DNA of 64,000 bases from Shinella daejeonensis (lineage in GTDB: Bacteria; Pseudomonadota; Alphaproteobacteria; Rhizobiales; Rhizobiaceae), in NCBI RefSeq assembly GCF_024281235.1, contig NZ_JAHWXY010000001.1, forward strand, positions 124,001 to 188,000, read 5' to 3'. A program made the position numbers and the translations under genes. Positions within the stretch are counted from its first letter, which is position 1, and the number at the start of each line of letters is the position of its first letter. The notes beneath the pieces were generated by a model. That model was not told the origin of the DNA and did not search any database. It saw only the letters and a list, made by a program, of their open reading frames with translations. Positions 28,019-38,142 of this stretch are shown piece by piece.

Positions 28019-29464
28019 TCAGGCGTTCAGCGCACGCCCGTATGCGTCCAGCACGCTCTCCTTCAGCGTTTCCGAAATCGTCGGGTGCGGGAAGATCGTG
28101 TGCATCAGCTCTTCCTCGGTGGTCTCCAGGTTCATGGCGATGACGAAACCCTGGATGAGTTCGGTGACTTCCGCGCCGACGAGATGCGCACCGATGAGTT
28201 CGCCGGTCTTCTTGTCGAAGATCGTCTTGACGAGACCCTGATCCTCGCCGAGCGCGATCGCCTTGCCGTTGGCCACGAAGGGAAAACGGCCGACGCGGAT
28301 GTCGCGGCCCTCGGCCTTGGCTTTGGCCTCCGTCAGGCCGATCGATGCGACCTGCGGGTGGCAATAGGTGCAGCCGGGGATCTTCGACTTGTCCATCGGA
28401 TGGACGTTCGGCAGGCCGGCGATCTTCTCGATGCAGATCACCGCCTCGTGCTCGGCCTTGTGGGCGAGCATCGGGGGACCTGCGACATCGCCGATGGCGT
28501 AGATGCCGGAAACATTGGTCTTGCCGTAGCCGTCGATGGCGATGAAGCCGCGATCGGTCTTCACGCCGAGCGCTTCGAGACCGATATTCTCGATATTGGC
28601 CTCAACGCCGACGGCCGAGATCATGCGGTCGGCGGTGATCTTCTCGATCTTGCCGTCCTTGGTCTCGACATGGGCGGTGATCGAGTTCGCGCTCTTCTCC
28701 ACCTTGGCGACCTTGGCGTCGAGCAGGATCTTCATACCCTGCTTTTCGAACTGTTTCTTCGCCAGCGCCGAGATTTCGGCGTCCTCGACCGGCATCACCT
28801 GCGCCATCACCTCGACCACGGTCACCTCGACGCCGAGCGTGCGATAGAAGGAGGCGAATTCGATGCCGATGGCGCCCGAGCCCATGACGAGCAGCGACTT
28901 CGGCATTTCCTCCGGCTTCATCGCCTCGAAATAGGTCCAGATCAGCTTTCCGTCCGGCTCGATGCCTGGCAGCGCGCGCGGGCGTGCGCCGGTGGCGATC
29001 ACGATATGCTTGGCCGTATAGGTGCCTTCGGGAAGAACGGTCTTCGGCAGCGGCGCTTGCGGTTGCTGGATTTCCTTCGTCGTTTTGGTAACGACGATCT
29101 CGCCCGGCTTGGTGATCTTCGCCTCGCCCCAGATGATATCGACCTTGTTCTTCTTCATCAGGAAGCCGACACCGGCATTCATGCGGCTTGCGATGCCGCG
29201 CGAGCGGGCGACGATGCCTTTCAGATCGGGCGTCACCGCGCCTTCGATCTTCACGCCGTAATCATCCGGGTTCTTCGCATAATGAAAGATCTCGGCGGAA
29301 CGCAGCAGCGCCTTGGTCGGGATGCAGCCCCAGTTGGAGCAGATGCCGGCAAGATGCTCGCGCTCGACGATGGCCGTCTTCAGGCCAAGCTGCGCAGCGC
29401 GGATCGCCGCGATATAACCGCCCGGCCCCGAACCGATGATAATGACGTCATAGGATTGAGCCAT
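28019..29464 (-). CDS. lpdA: Dihydrolipoyl dehydrogenase (E3)
   Basis: A flavoprotein disulfide reductase of 481 residues that reoxidises dihydrolipoyl groups with NAD+. FAD-binding GSGPGGYIAAIRAA, redox-active disulfide GICSNWGCIPTKAL, NAD-binding VMGSGAIGIEFASFY, and the C-terminal HTIFPHPTISE with the catalytic His are visible. The order pdhA-pdhB-pdhC-hydrolase-lpdA suggests that this is the E3 of the pyruvate complex. AGGAAA precedes the ATG. Confidence 0.96.
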   Translation of the reverse strand: MAQSYDVIIIGSGPGGYIAAIRAAQLGLKTAIVEREHLAGICSNWGCIPTKALLRSAEIFHYAKNPDDYGVKIEGAVTPDLKGIVARSRGIASRMNAGVGFLMKKNKVDIIWGEAKITKPGEIVVTKTTKEIQQPQAPLPKTVLPEGTYTAKHIVIATGARPRALPGIEPDGKLIWTYFEAMKPEEMPKSLLVMGSGAIGIEFASFYRTLGVEVTVVEVMAQVMPVEDAEISALAKKQFEKQGMKILLDAKVAKVEKSANSITAHVETKDGKIEKITADRMISAVGVEANIENIGLEALGVKTDRGFIAIDGYGKTNVSGIYAIGDVAGPPMLAHKAEHEAVICIEKIAGLPNVHPMDKSKIPGCTYCHPQVASIGLTEAKAKAEGRDIRVGRFPFVANGKAIALGEDQGLVKTIFDKKTGELIGAHLVGAEVTELIQGFVIAMNLETTEEELMHTIFPHPTISETLKESVLDAYGRALNA

Positions 29465-29521
29465 GTCGTTTCCTGCCTTGTTCCTTGCGCGGAAGAAGCG
29501 CCGCGCTCTTGAATTCCTGGG

Positions 29522-30163
29522 TTACAGTCCGAGCATCACGCGCACGACGGGTTCCAGTCCCCGGCCCAGCGCCCGCGTGTTCTCCGCATCGAGATGGACC
29601 CCGTCGAGCGGCGTGGTCCTGGCCACCGATCCCGCGTCGAAGAAACCGCACCCGCTCTCGTCGGCAAGATCGGCATAGAGCGTCGCCAGCATCGGCGACT
29701 GCTCGGTGCCGCCCGCAAACATCGCGGCGAAGGCGGCGTTCGCCGTCTCGCAGAGCGGCGGTGGCGCGACGATCAGGATTTCCGGCGCCTCATGGTCCTC
29801 GAAGGACCAGGCGTGATGGCGGATCAGTTCCACCAGCCGCGACATCCCCTGCGCGGCACCGAAGGCGGTGCCGCAAATGGCGGGCTTCATATCGTTGCTA
29901 CCGAGTAGGAGGATCACCAGATCGATCGGATCGTGGCTATGAAGGATGGTCGGCAGGATACGCGCGCCATTGCGATCGCAATCGGCCATATGGTCGTCAT
30001 AGGCCGTCGTGCGGCCGTTCAGCCCTTCGGCAATGACGGTGCCCCCCTCCCCGAGCGCGCGCGCCAGCACGCTCGGCCAGCGGTCCTCGAAGGGGTGCCG
30101 TTCCAGCTTGTCGGCGCTGTATCCCCAGGTCAGGCTGTCGCCATAGCAGAGAACCGTCTTCAT
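29522..30163 (-). CDS. SGNH/GDSL hydrolase (arylesterase-like)
   Basis: The 213-residue protein has the four SGNH blocks: CYGDSLTWGY (Ser), GLNGRTT (Gly), LLLGSNDMK (Asn) and DGVHLDAENT (Asp and His). No signal peptide is visible, so it should be cytosolic. Relatives in rhizobia are called arylesterases, but the natural substrate is unknown. It lies inside the pyruvate dehydrogenase operon between pdhC (15 nt away) and lpdA (57 nt away), with a good GGAGG site. Confidence 0.9.
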   Translation of the reverse strand: MKTVLCYGDSLTWGYSADKLERHPFEDRWPSVLARALGEGGTVIAEGLNGRTTAYDDHMADCDRNGARILPTILHSHDPIDLVILLLGSNDMKPAICGTAFGAAQGMSRLVELIRHHAWSFEDHEAPEILIVAPPPLCETANAAFAAMFAGGTEQSPMLATLYADLADESGCGFFDAGSVARTTPLDGVHLDAENTRALGRGLEPVVRVMLGL

Positions 30164-30178
30164 GGCCGACCTCCGTGA

Positions 30179-31528
30179 TCAGACGAGCATCGCCATCGGT
30201 TCTTCGATATAGCGCTTGAAGGCGCCGAGCAGTTCCGCTCCGAGTGCGCCATCGACGCAGCGATGGTCGGTGGAAAGCGTCACGCTCATCGCGTTGACGA
30301 TCACCATCTCGCCCTTCTTGACCACGACCCGCTCTTCGCCGGTCCCGACCGCCAGGATCGTCGCATGCGGCGGGTTGACGACGGCGGCGAAATTCTTCAC
30401 CCCCATCATGCCCATGTTGGAGACGGCGGTGGTCCCGCCCTGATATTCCTCGGGCTTCAGCTTGCGCTCTTTCGCGCGCTTGCCGAGATCCCTCATCTCG
30501 TTGGAGATCGCCGACAGGCTCTTCGTTTCGGCCTTGCGGACGATAGGGGTGATCAGGCCGCCGGGGATCGATACCGCGACACCGACATCCGAATGCTTGT
30601 GCTTGACCATATTCGTCTCGGTCCAGGAGACATTGGCGTCCGGAACGTCGCGCAGCGCCAGCGCCATGGCCTTGATCACCATATCGTTGACCGAGACCTT
30701 ATAGGCCGGCTTGCCGTCCTTTTCGGGGGCTGCGGCATTGATCTGGGCCCGCAAGGCGAGCAGCGCATCGAGTTCGCAATCGACGGAGGCATAGAAATGC
30801 GGGATCGTCTGCTTGGATTCCTGTAGCCGCCGCGCGATGGTCTTGCGCATGCCGTCATGCGGCACGAGTTCATAGGAGTCGGGATCGAACAGCTTGAGAA
30901 CCGCGTCGTCGGATGGCGCTTTCGCGGTTGCAGGTTCAGCCGTGGCGGGCGCCGCCGCTTTGCCGCCGCCGGCCAGCGCCGCCTCGACGTCGCTCTTCAC
31001 GACGCGTCCGCGCGGCCCGGATCCGGAGATCGCGGCAATATCGATGCCGGCATCCCTGGCGATACGGCGGGCGAGCGGCGAGGAGAAGACACGCTTTCCA
31101 TCCGCCGCAGCCGAGGCCGGAGCTGGAGTGGGAGCGGGAGACGCGCTGGCTTGCGCCGGTGCGGCGGACGATTGCTCATCACCTTTCGCCGCCGCCGTGC
31201 CGGCGGGCTCGTCCTTCGTCCCAGTCTTCGGGGCTTCGGCGGTCGCCGTCCCTTCGCCGGAGGCCGCCGCTGCGGTCACGTCCTCGCCTTCGGCGGCAAG
31301 GATGGCGATCACCGCATTGACCTTCACGCCGTCGGTTCCGGCCGGAACGACGATCCTGGCGACCGTTCCTTCGTCCACGGCCTCGACTTCCATCGTCGCC
31401 TTGTCGGTCTCGATTTCGGCGATCACGTCACCGGATTTGACCGTATCGCCTTCGTTGACGAGCCATTTGGCCAGATTGCCCTCTTCCATCGTCGGCGAAA
31501 GGGCGGGCATCGTGATGTTGATCGGCAT
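30179..31528 (-). CDS. pdhC: Pyruvate dehydrogenase complex dihydrolipoamide acetyltransferase (E2)
   Basis: E2 of 449 residues: one N-terminal lipoyl domain with the lipoyl Lys in [14 protein letters not shown] (about residue 43), an Ala/Pro-rich linker (about 85-140), an E3-binding domain (FSSPLARRIARDAGID, about 146-180) and the catalytic core ending DHRCVDGALGAELL with the active His and Asp. It transfers acetyl groups to CoA. It follows pdhB by 14 nt. Confidence 0.97.
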   Translation of the reverse strand: MPINITMPALSPTMEEGNLAKWLVNEGDTVKSGDVIAEIETDKATMEVEAVDEGTVARIVVPAGTDGVKVNAVIAILAAEGEDVTAAAASGEGTATAEAPKTGTKDEPAGTAAAKGDEQSSAAPAQASASPAPTPAPASAAADGKRVFSSPLARRIARDAGIDIAAISGSGPRGRVVKSDVEAALAGGGKAAAPATAEPATAKAPSDDAVLKLFDPDSYELVPHDGMRKTIARRLQESKQTIPHFYASVDCELDALLALRAQINAAAPEKDGKPAYKVSVNDMVIKAMALALRDVPDANVSWTETNMVKHKHSDVGVAVSIPGGLITPIVRKAETKSLSAISNEMRDLGKRAKERKLKPEEYQGGTTAVSNMGMMGVKNFAAVVNPPHATILAVGTGEERVVVKKGEMVIVNAMSVTLSTDHRCVDGALGAELLGAFKRYIEEPMAMLV

Positions 31529-31542
31529 GTCTCCGCCCCTTC

Positions 31543-32922
31543 CTATTTGTAGCAGACGGCTTTCACCGCCTGAACCACTTCATCGACGTGCGGCAATGCG
31601 AGCTTTTCGAGATTGGCTGCATAAGGCATCGGAACATCCCTGCCGGCAATGGTGACAATCGGCGCGTCGAGATAATCGAAAGCCTCGCGCTGGACGCTGT
31701 TGGCGATGAAATCGCCAACCGACGACTGCGGGAAACCCTCCTCGATGGTGACGAGACGGCCGGTTTTCCTGACCGATTCGATGACCGTGGGCAGATCCAT
31801 CGGCCGGATGGTGCGCAGGTCGATCAATTCGACGTCGATGCCGGCGGCTTCCAGTTCCGCCACCGCCTTGACCGCATAGGTCATGCCGATGCCGAAGGAG
31901 ACCAGCGTCGCATCCTTGCCCTTGCGGTGAATACGCGCCTTGCCGATCGGCAGCACGAAATCGTCGAGTTTCGGCACGTCGAAATGCTGGCCGTAGAGGA
32001 TTTCGTTTTCGAGGAAGATGACCGGGTTGGGGTCGCGGATCGCCGCCTTGAGCAGGCCCTTCGCATCCGCCGCCGTATAGGGCATGACGACCTTGAGGCC
32101 CGGAATGTGGCTGTACCATGCGGCATAGCACTGGGAATGCTGCGCTGCGACCCGCGCCGCCGCCCCGCTCGGACCCCGGAAGACGATCGGCGCGCCCATC
32201 TGGCCGCCGGACATGTAAAGCGTCTTGGCCGCCGAGTTGACGATCTGGTCGATCGCCTGCATGGCGAAGTTGAAGGTCATGAACTCGACGATGGGCTTCA
32301 GGCCGGCCATCGAGGCGCCGACGCCGACGCCGGCAAAGCCGTGCTCGGTAATCGGCGTATCGATGACACGCTGCGCGCCGAATTCCTGCAACAGGCCCTG
32401 CGTGATCTTGTAGGCGCCCTGGTATTCGGCGACCTCCTCGCCCATGACGAAGACGTCGCCGTCGCGGCGCATTTCCTCGGCCATGGCGTCGCGCAGCGCC
32501 TCGCGCACCGTCGTCGACACCATTTCGGTTCCGGCCGGGATATCCGGGTCGGCGGCGGCCTCGACCTTCGGGGCCGCCGGAACGGGGGCAGGAGCAGCCG
32601 CAGCCGCTTCAGCAGCCGGCGTTTCCGCTTGCGTGGGCTTTTCCTCGACTTTCGGCGCGGAAAGCGCGTCGGCGCTTTCACCGTCCTGGAGCAGGAGCGC
32701 GATCGGCGTATTGACCTTCACGGCTTCGGAGCCGGCGGGGATCAGGATCTTGCCGATCACCCCCTCGTCCACCGCCTCGACCTCCATCGTGGCCTTGTCG
32801 GTTTCGATCTCGGCGATCACATCGCCGGATTTCACCGCCTCGCCTTCCGCCTTGAGCCATTTCGAGAGCGTGCCTTCCTCCATGGTCGGAGACAGGGCGG
32901 GCATGAGAATTTCTACAGGCAT
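31543..32922 (-). CDS. pdhB: Pyruvate dehydrogenase E1 beta subunit with N-terminal lipoyl domain
   Basis: The 459-residue protein has a lipoyl domain at residues 1-78 ([16 protein letters not shown]), a linker of Ala, Pro and Glu, then the transketolase-type E1-beta ([28 protein letters not shown] region) from about 135 on. Lipoylated E1-beta is a known alphaproteobacterial trait. It forms the TPP-dependent E1 with PdhA and decarboxylates pyruvate. Confidence 0.97.
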   Translation of the reverse strand: MPVEILMPALSPTMEEGTLSKWLKAEGEAVKSGDVIAEIETDKATMEVEAVDEGVIGKILIPAGSEAVKVNTPIALLLQDGESADALSAPKVEEKPTQAETPAAEAAAAAPAPVPAAPKVEAAADPDIPAGTEMVSTTVREALRDAMAEEMRRDGDVFVMGEEVAEYQGAYKITQGLLQEFGAQRVIDTPITEHGFAGVGVGASMAGLKPIVEFMTFNFAMQAIDQIVNSAAKTLYMSGGQMGAPIVFRGPSGAAARVAAQHSQCYAAWYSHIPGLKVVMPYTAADAKGLLKAAIRDPNPVIFLENEILYGQHFDVPKLDDFVLPIGKARIHRKGKDATLVSFGIGMTYAVKAVAELEAAGIDVELIDLRTIRPMDLPTVIESVRKTGRLVTIEEGFPQSSVGDFIANSVQREAFDYLDAPIVTIAGRDVPMPYAANLEKLALPHVDEVVQAVKAVCYK

Positions 32923-32940
32923 GAATGGTCCCTCCCCGGC

Positions 32941-33993
32941 TTAAAGCAGGATGTCGGTATAGAGTTCGGAGACATCCGGCTCCGGATCGGACTGGGCGAA
33001 GTCGGCGCTGTCGGCGACGATGTCGCGCACGTCCTTGTCGATCTGCTTGAGATCGTCCTCGCTGGCCCAGCCGTTCTCAAGCAGGCGCGCGCGCACCTGT
33101 TCGATCGGATCGTGCTCGGAGCGCATCTTCTGCACTTCGTCCTTGGTGCGATATTTCGCCGGGTCGGACATCGAATGGCCGCGATAGCGATAGGTCAGCA
33201 TTTCGAGGATGATCGGACCCTTGCCGGAGCGGCAATGCTCGACGGCTTCGTCGGCTGCGGCCTTGACGGCGCGCACATCCATGCCGTCGACCTGATAGCC
33301 CGGGATCCCGAGGGACGCGCCGCGCTGCGAGAAGTCCGTCTGGGCGGAAGCGCGCGAAACGGCGGTGCCCATCGCATAGCGGTTGTTCTCGATGATATAG
33401 ACCACCGGCAGCTTCCACAGCGACGCCATGTTGAAGCTTTCATAGACCTGGCCCTGGTTGGCCGCGCCGTCGCCGAAGTAGGTCAGCGACACATTGTCGT
33501 TGCCCCGGTAGCGATTGGCGAAGGCAAGTCCCGTACCGAGAGAAACCTGCGCGGCGACGATGCCGTGCCCTCCGTAGAAGTTCTTCTCCTTGGAGAACAT
33601 GTGCATGGAGCCGCCCTTGCCCTTGGAGTAGCCGCCCCGGCGTCCGGTAAGCTCCGCCATCACGCCGCGCGCGTTCATGCCGCAGGCCAGCATATGGCCG
33701 TGGTCGCGATAGCCGGTGATGACCTGATCGCCATCCTTCAGCGCCATCTGCATGCCGATGACGACTGCCTCCTGGCCGATATAGAGATGACAGAAGCCGC
33801 CGATGAAGCCCATGCCATAGAGCTGGCCGGCCTTTTCCTCGAAACGCCGGATGAGCAGCATCTCGCGATAGACCTTCAGGTCTTCTTCCTTGGAGAATTC
33901 GGCGAATGTACCACCGTTGAAATCTTTTCTCGCGGGCCTGGACGTGGACTTGCGGCCGGATGTGGACGTGGACGCGGGTTTACGCGGAGCCAT
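32941..33993 (-). CDS. pdhA: Pyruvate dehydrogenase E1 alpha subunit
   Basis: E1-alpha of 350 residues binds thiamine diphosphate via FGDGAANQGQVYESFN-MASLW, with GGSMHMFS and YRYRGHSMSDPAKYR as further motifs; the phospho-loop is SMSDP. The start is ATG 33991-33993 (MAPRKPASTS), with GGGGAGG upstream; the 30 codons above it are not used. It is the first gene of the pdhABC operon. The N-terminal tail is a Lys/Ser/Thr-rich, flexible stretch. Confidence 0.96.
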   Translation of the reverse strand: MAPRKPASTSTSGRKSTSRPARKDFNGGTFAEFSKEEDLKVYREMLLIRRFEEKAGQLYGMGFIGGFCHLYIGQEAVVIGMQMALKDGDQVITGYRDHGHMLACGMNARGVMAELTGRRGGYSKGKGGSMHMFSKEKNFYGGHGIVAAQVSLGTGLAFANRYRGNDNVSLTYFGDGAANQGQVYESFNMASLWKLPVVYIIENNRYAMGTAVSRASAQTDFSQRGASLGIPGYQVDGMDVRAVKAAADEAVEHCRSGKGPIILEMLTYRYRGHSMSDPAKYRTKDEVQKMRSEHDPIEQVRARLLENGWASEDDLKQIDKDVRDIVADSADFAQSDPEPDVSELYTDILL

Positions 33994-34141
33994 TCGTTCC
34001 TCCCCATGGGGTTGCGTTGACCAGACCATAAGGGAGTTTTTCGGCCGCAGCAATGCTATAATTGCATGCCTAGTATTCGCCACAAAGCATTAATATGCAA
34101 AGGGAATTGGCGATTAACCTGATTCCGGCTAATTGCGGAAA

Positions 34142-34450
34142 TCAGTGGAATATGATGATTTCCTCGACCCTCGACATGTTCAGCGCGTAGCGCGCGCGCT
34201 CGTCCAGCATGTCGCGCTCCAGCGAACCGTCGCTCAGCAGGGCAACCTCCTTTTCCAGCATCCGCCGCTGCCGGACCAGCACATCGAGCCGCGACTGACG
34301 CTCCACGCGCTGGCGCTCGAAAGCCTCCATCGCGTTGAGCCCGAAATCGCCATGAATGGAATGGTAGCTGAAATAGGAGAGAAAAGCGACGGTAATCGCC
34401 GGCAGCACCAGCCGCCCGAGTTTCCGCTTCTTGTGATGTCTGGTCCACAT
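34142..34450 (-). CDS. ftsB: FtsB/DivIC-type septum formation initiator
   Basis: A small membrane protein of 102 residues with one N-terminal transmembrane segment (LPAITVAFLSYFSYHS-like) and a coiled coil (about residues 42-80: ERQRVERQSRLDVLVRQRRM). It joins FtsL and FtsQ in the divisome. I start at ATG 34448-34450, since the longer frame begins with TTG. It lies between eno and pdhA, its usual place in rhizobia. Confidence 0.87.
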   Translation of the reverse strand: MWTRHHKKRKLGRLVLPAITVAFLSYFSYHSIHGDFGLNAMEAFERQRVERQSRLDVLVRQRRMLEKEVALLSDGSLERDMLDERARYALNMSRVEEIIIFH

Positions 34451-34531
34451 GCTGGTGCCCCGATACGCAATACGGGGCAAAGACTAGCGCGAAGCGGTTA
34501 ACCGACCATTGACCATGAAACGGCAGGCAAG

Positions 34532-34558
34532 AAAAAACCCGCATCCACCGATGCGGGT
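34532..34558 (-). terminator. Rho-independent terminator after eno
   Basis: A perfect 9-bp stem, ACCCGCATC/GATGCGGGT, with 4-nt loop is followed on the minus strand by TTTTTTC. It lies about 31 nt after the eno stop. Confidence 0.85.
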
Positions 34559-34588
34559 CTCCTCATGTCCCGGACGGATGGTGTCCGA

Positions 34589-35902
<1,314 letters not shown>

Positions 35903-35999
35903 TCACTCTTAGCCGATGCGGTGGAAATTACAATGCCGCCGCTCGACAGGCGCAGGCCTCCGGGGTTGCCGGTTTCCATCGCGGCGCGCAGGGGGCGCA

Positions 36000-36839
36000 T
36001 CAGCCTTTGGCGATCGCATCAAAAGCCAGCAGTCTTTCCAGAAGCTGCGGCATGTCCTTCAGATGTACCATGTTCGGGCCGTCGGACGGGGCGTTGTCCG
36101 GGTCCTCGTGGGTCTCGACGAACAGGCCGGCGATGCCGACGGCGACGGCCGCACGCGCCAGCGTTTCGACGAACTCGCGCTGGCCGCCGGTCGAGCCGCC
36201 CTGCCCGCCGGGCTGCTGCACCGAATGGGTCGCGTCGAAGACGACCGGAGCGCCGAGGCCGGCCATGATCGGCAGCGAACGCATGTCGGAAACAAGCGTA
36301 TTATAGCCGAAGGACGCCCCCCGCTCGCACAGCAGCACATTCGGGTTGCCGCTGTCGGTGAACTTGGCGAGCACGTTCTTCATGTCCCAGGGGGCCAGGA
36401 ATTGTCCCTTCTTGACGTTGATCGTCCGGCCGGTGCGGGCGGCGGCGACAAGCAGGTCGGTCTGGCGGCAGAGGAACGCCGGAATCTGAAGGATGTCGAC
36501 CGTTTCCGCGACGATCGCGCATTGCTCTTCGGTGTGAATATCCGTCAGCACCGGAAAGCCGAAGTCCTTCTTGAGGTCGGCGAAGATCTCCATGGCCTTT
36601 TCCAGGCCGATGCCGCGCCGGCCCGAAAGCGAGGTTCGGTTCGCCTTGTCGAAGGAGGATTTATAGATGAGACCCATGCCGAGGCGATCGCAAAGCTCGG
36701 ACAGCGTGCCGGCGATCATATAGGCATGATCACGGCTTTCCATCTGGCAGGGCCCGGCGATCAGGGAGAGACGCGCGTCCTGCGAGAAGGTGACCTTCTT
36801 CCGCCCTTCGCCGACGATAACGGTGGAGTTGGTTTTCAT
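36000..36839 (-). CDS. kdsA: 2-dehydro-3-deoxyphosphooctonate aldolase (KDO-8-P synthase)
   Basis: The 279-residue enzyme joins phosphoenolpyruvate with arabinose 5-phosphate for KDO in lipid A cores. Motifs: [74 protein letters not shown] start at ATG 36837-36839 ([10 protein letters not shown]); GGAGA is upstream. It begins 1 nt after the stop of the VOC gene. Confidence 0.96.
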   Translation of the reverse strand: MKTNSTVIVGEGRKKVTFSQDARLSLIAGPCQMESRDHAYMIAGTLSELCDRLGMGLIYKSSFDKANRTSLSGRRGIGLEKAMEIFADLKKDFGFPVLTDIHTEEQCAIVAETVDILQIPAFLCRQTDLLVAAARTGRTINVKKGQFLAPWDMKNVLAKFTDSGNPNVLLCERGASFGYNTLVSDMRSLPIMAGLGAPVVFDATHSVQQPGGQGGSTGGQREFVETLARAAVAVGIAGLFVETHEDPDNAPSDGPNMVHLKDMPQLLERLLAFDAIAKG

Positions 36840-36840
36840 G

Positions 36841-37731
36841 TCATTCTCCGAAGACAAAAAGGACGCCCTGGCCGGGCGCAGCGGCAACATGGAGGCGGCC
36901 GTCCCGCTCCGCAAAGGATACGCCCCGTTGCGTGAAGAGCTTGCGACATTCCGAAAGATCCGCGACGCGGAAGACCAGCGCCATACCCTTGAGGCCGCGG
37001 TCCGTCGCAGGCGGCGTCAGGCCGTAAAAGCCGTGCAACCCCGCCTCGTTCAGCACGGTGATGCGTCCGCGCGGTGTTTCGACGGACATGCCGAACGACA
37101 GCGCCTCCACCTCGCGCTCATCGGTCGCTTCCTGTAGCAGATACTGGAAATCGGTGGGGTTCTGTTCAAACAGCACGGCTTCGGTAAGCGCTGAAACCCC
37201 GTTGTCGTGCACGTCGAGCGACGACCGGTCGGCGGGGAGCGGCACCACGCGTTGCGAGGCGAAGAAGAAGAAATCCGGTGCGCGGGCATCGGCCGCGAAG
37301 GCGAGGCGGAAGGAACCCGTAGCGCTGCTTCCGTCCGGCAATGCCATATCCCGGGAAAAATCGAGCGCATCGCCGCCGCGAAGTCCCGCCGCCGCATAGC
37401 GTGCGTCATCGGCCCGGGCGTCGTCGCTGGCCATGGCGATGGCGGAAAAGCCCTCCAGGCCACAGCGGAAACGGAATGCCTGATCACGCGCCACGAAAGT
37501 GTTGCCCAGCCGGGCCGCTTCCTCGCATTCTTCCCGATTGGCGATGCCGAGAGGTTCGATATAGCTGCCGTCCCCGAGGAAAACGCAGCAGTTTTCCGTT
37601 CCGAAGGGATGGCGGGCATCCTTCGCCACGGTGAAGCCCAATTGCGTCAGTCGCTTTCGGGCCAACTCCAGATCCGCTACCGGCAGCACCAGGTGATCGA
37701 TCGGGCGAGGCGTTCGGATACGCACGGACAT
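36841..37731 (-). CDS. VOC-family (glyoxalase-like) protein
   Basis: The 296-residue protein has two vicinal-oxygen-chelate halves. The start [21 protein letters not shown] (as [11 protein letters not shown]) and [15 protein letters not shown] are like glyoxalase-like domain 3 (PF13468). A metal His and Glu are visible in the N-terminal half. The substrate is unknown. It lies 1 nt upstream of kdsA, so they should be co-transcribed. A role in sugar or lipid metabolism is a guess that the context allows but does not prove. Confidence 0.8.
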   Translation of the reverse strand: MSVRIRTPRPIDHLVLPVADLELARKRLTQLGFTVAKDARHPFGTENCCVFLGDGSYIEPLGIANREECEEAARLGNTFVARDQAFRFRCGLEGFSAIAMASDDARADDARYAAAGLRGGDALDFSRDMALPDGSSATGSFRLAFAADARAPDFFFFASQRVVPLPADRSSLDVHDNGVSALTEAVLFEQNPTDFQYLLQEATDEREVEALSFGMSVETPRGRITVLNEAGLHGFYGLTPPATDRGLKGMALVFRVADLSECRKLFTQRGVSFAERDGRLHVAAAPGQGVLFVFGE

Positions 37732-38142
37732 AGCGGCTCCTCAAGTGTTTCAGGCGCCCGTGCTTTGCATGCTTTGGCGGCTGTTTGCAAGCGCAAGCCG
37801 GTCTTGCCGACCGGGAGGAACATTCTCCGCGATCGTCCCTCCGTCGCGGCCATCCCTGCAACGCAAGCGAACCGATCGTGGGATTAGCAGAACAGGGTGA
37901 CAGTCCTATCACGGCGAAAGTGGGGACCGGCTCTGCGTCCGGAATTGGGGATAGGGTCTTTCCCATGATCCCGTTTCCAGCACGGATACTCTGGAAGGAA
38001 GGACAAAGGCTTGAAATCGGACCCCACCCGCCGGTCGCTTCGCGGTCGTTTTCTTTACGCAAAAGAACATGCCGGATACGCCATCGCATCCGGCATGTTC
38101 GCAATCTGACCGCCGCATCGGCCGGCCGTCGCCGGCTGACGA
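37732..38142. other. Intergenic region without a supported gene
   Basis: The 411 bp between the VOC gene and the protease hold the protease terminator at 38061-38100. Open frames here (for example one of 122 codons on the plus strand) have no ribosome binding site and no recognisable domain. I see nothing else that I can name. Confidence 0.6.
38061..38100 (-). terminator. Rho-independent terminator after the serralysin-type protease
   Basis: A perfect 13-bp stem (GAACATGCCGGAT/ATCCGGCATGTTC, loop 10 nt) is followed on the minus strand by TTTT. It ends the protease transcript about 45 nt after its stop. Confidence 0.8.
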
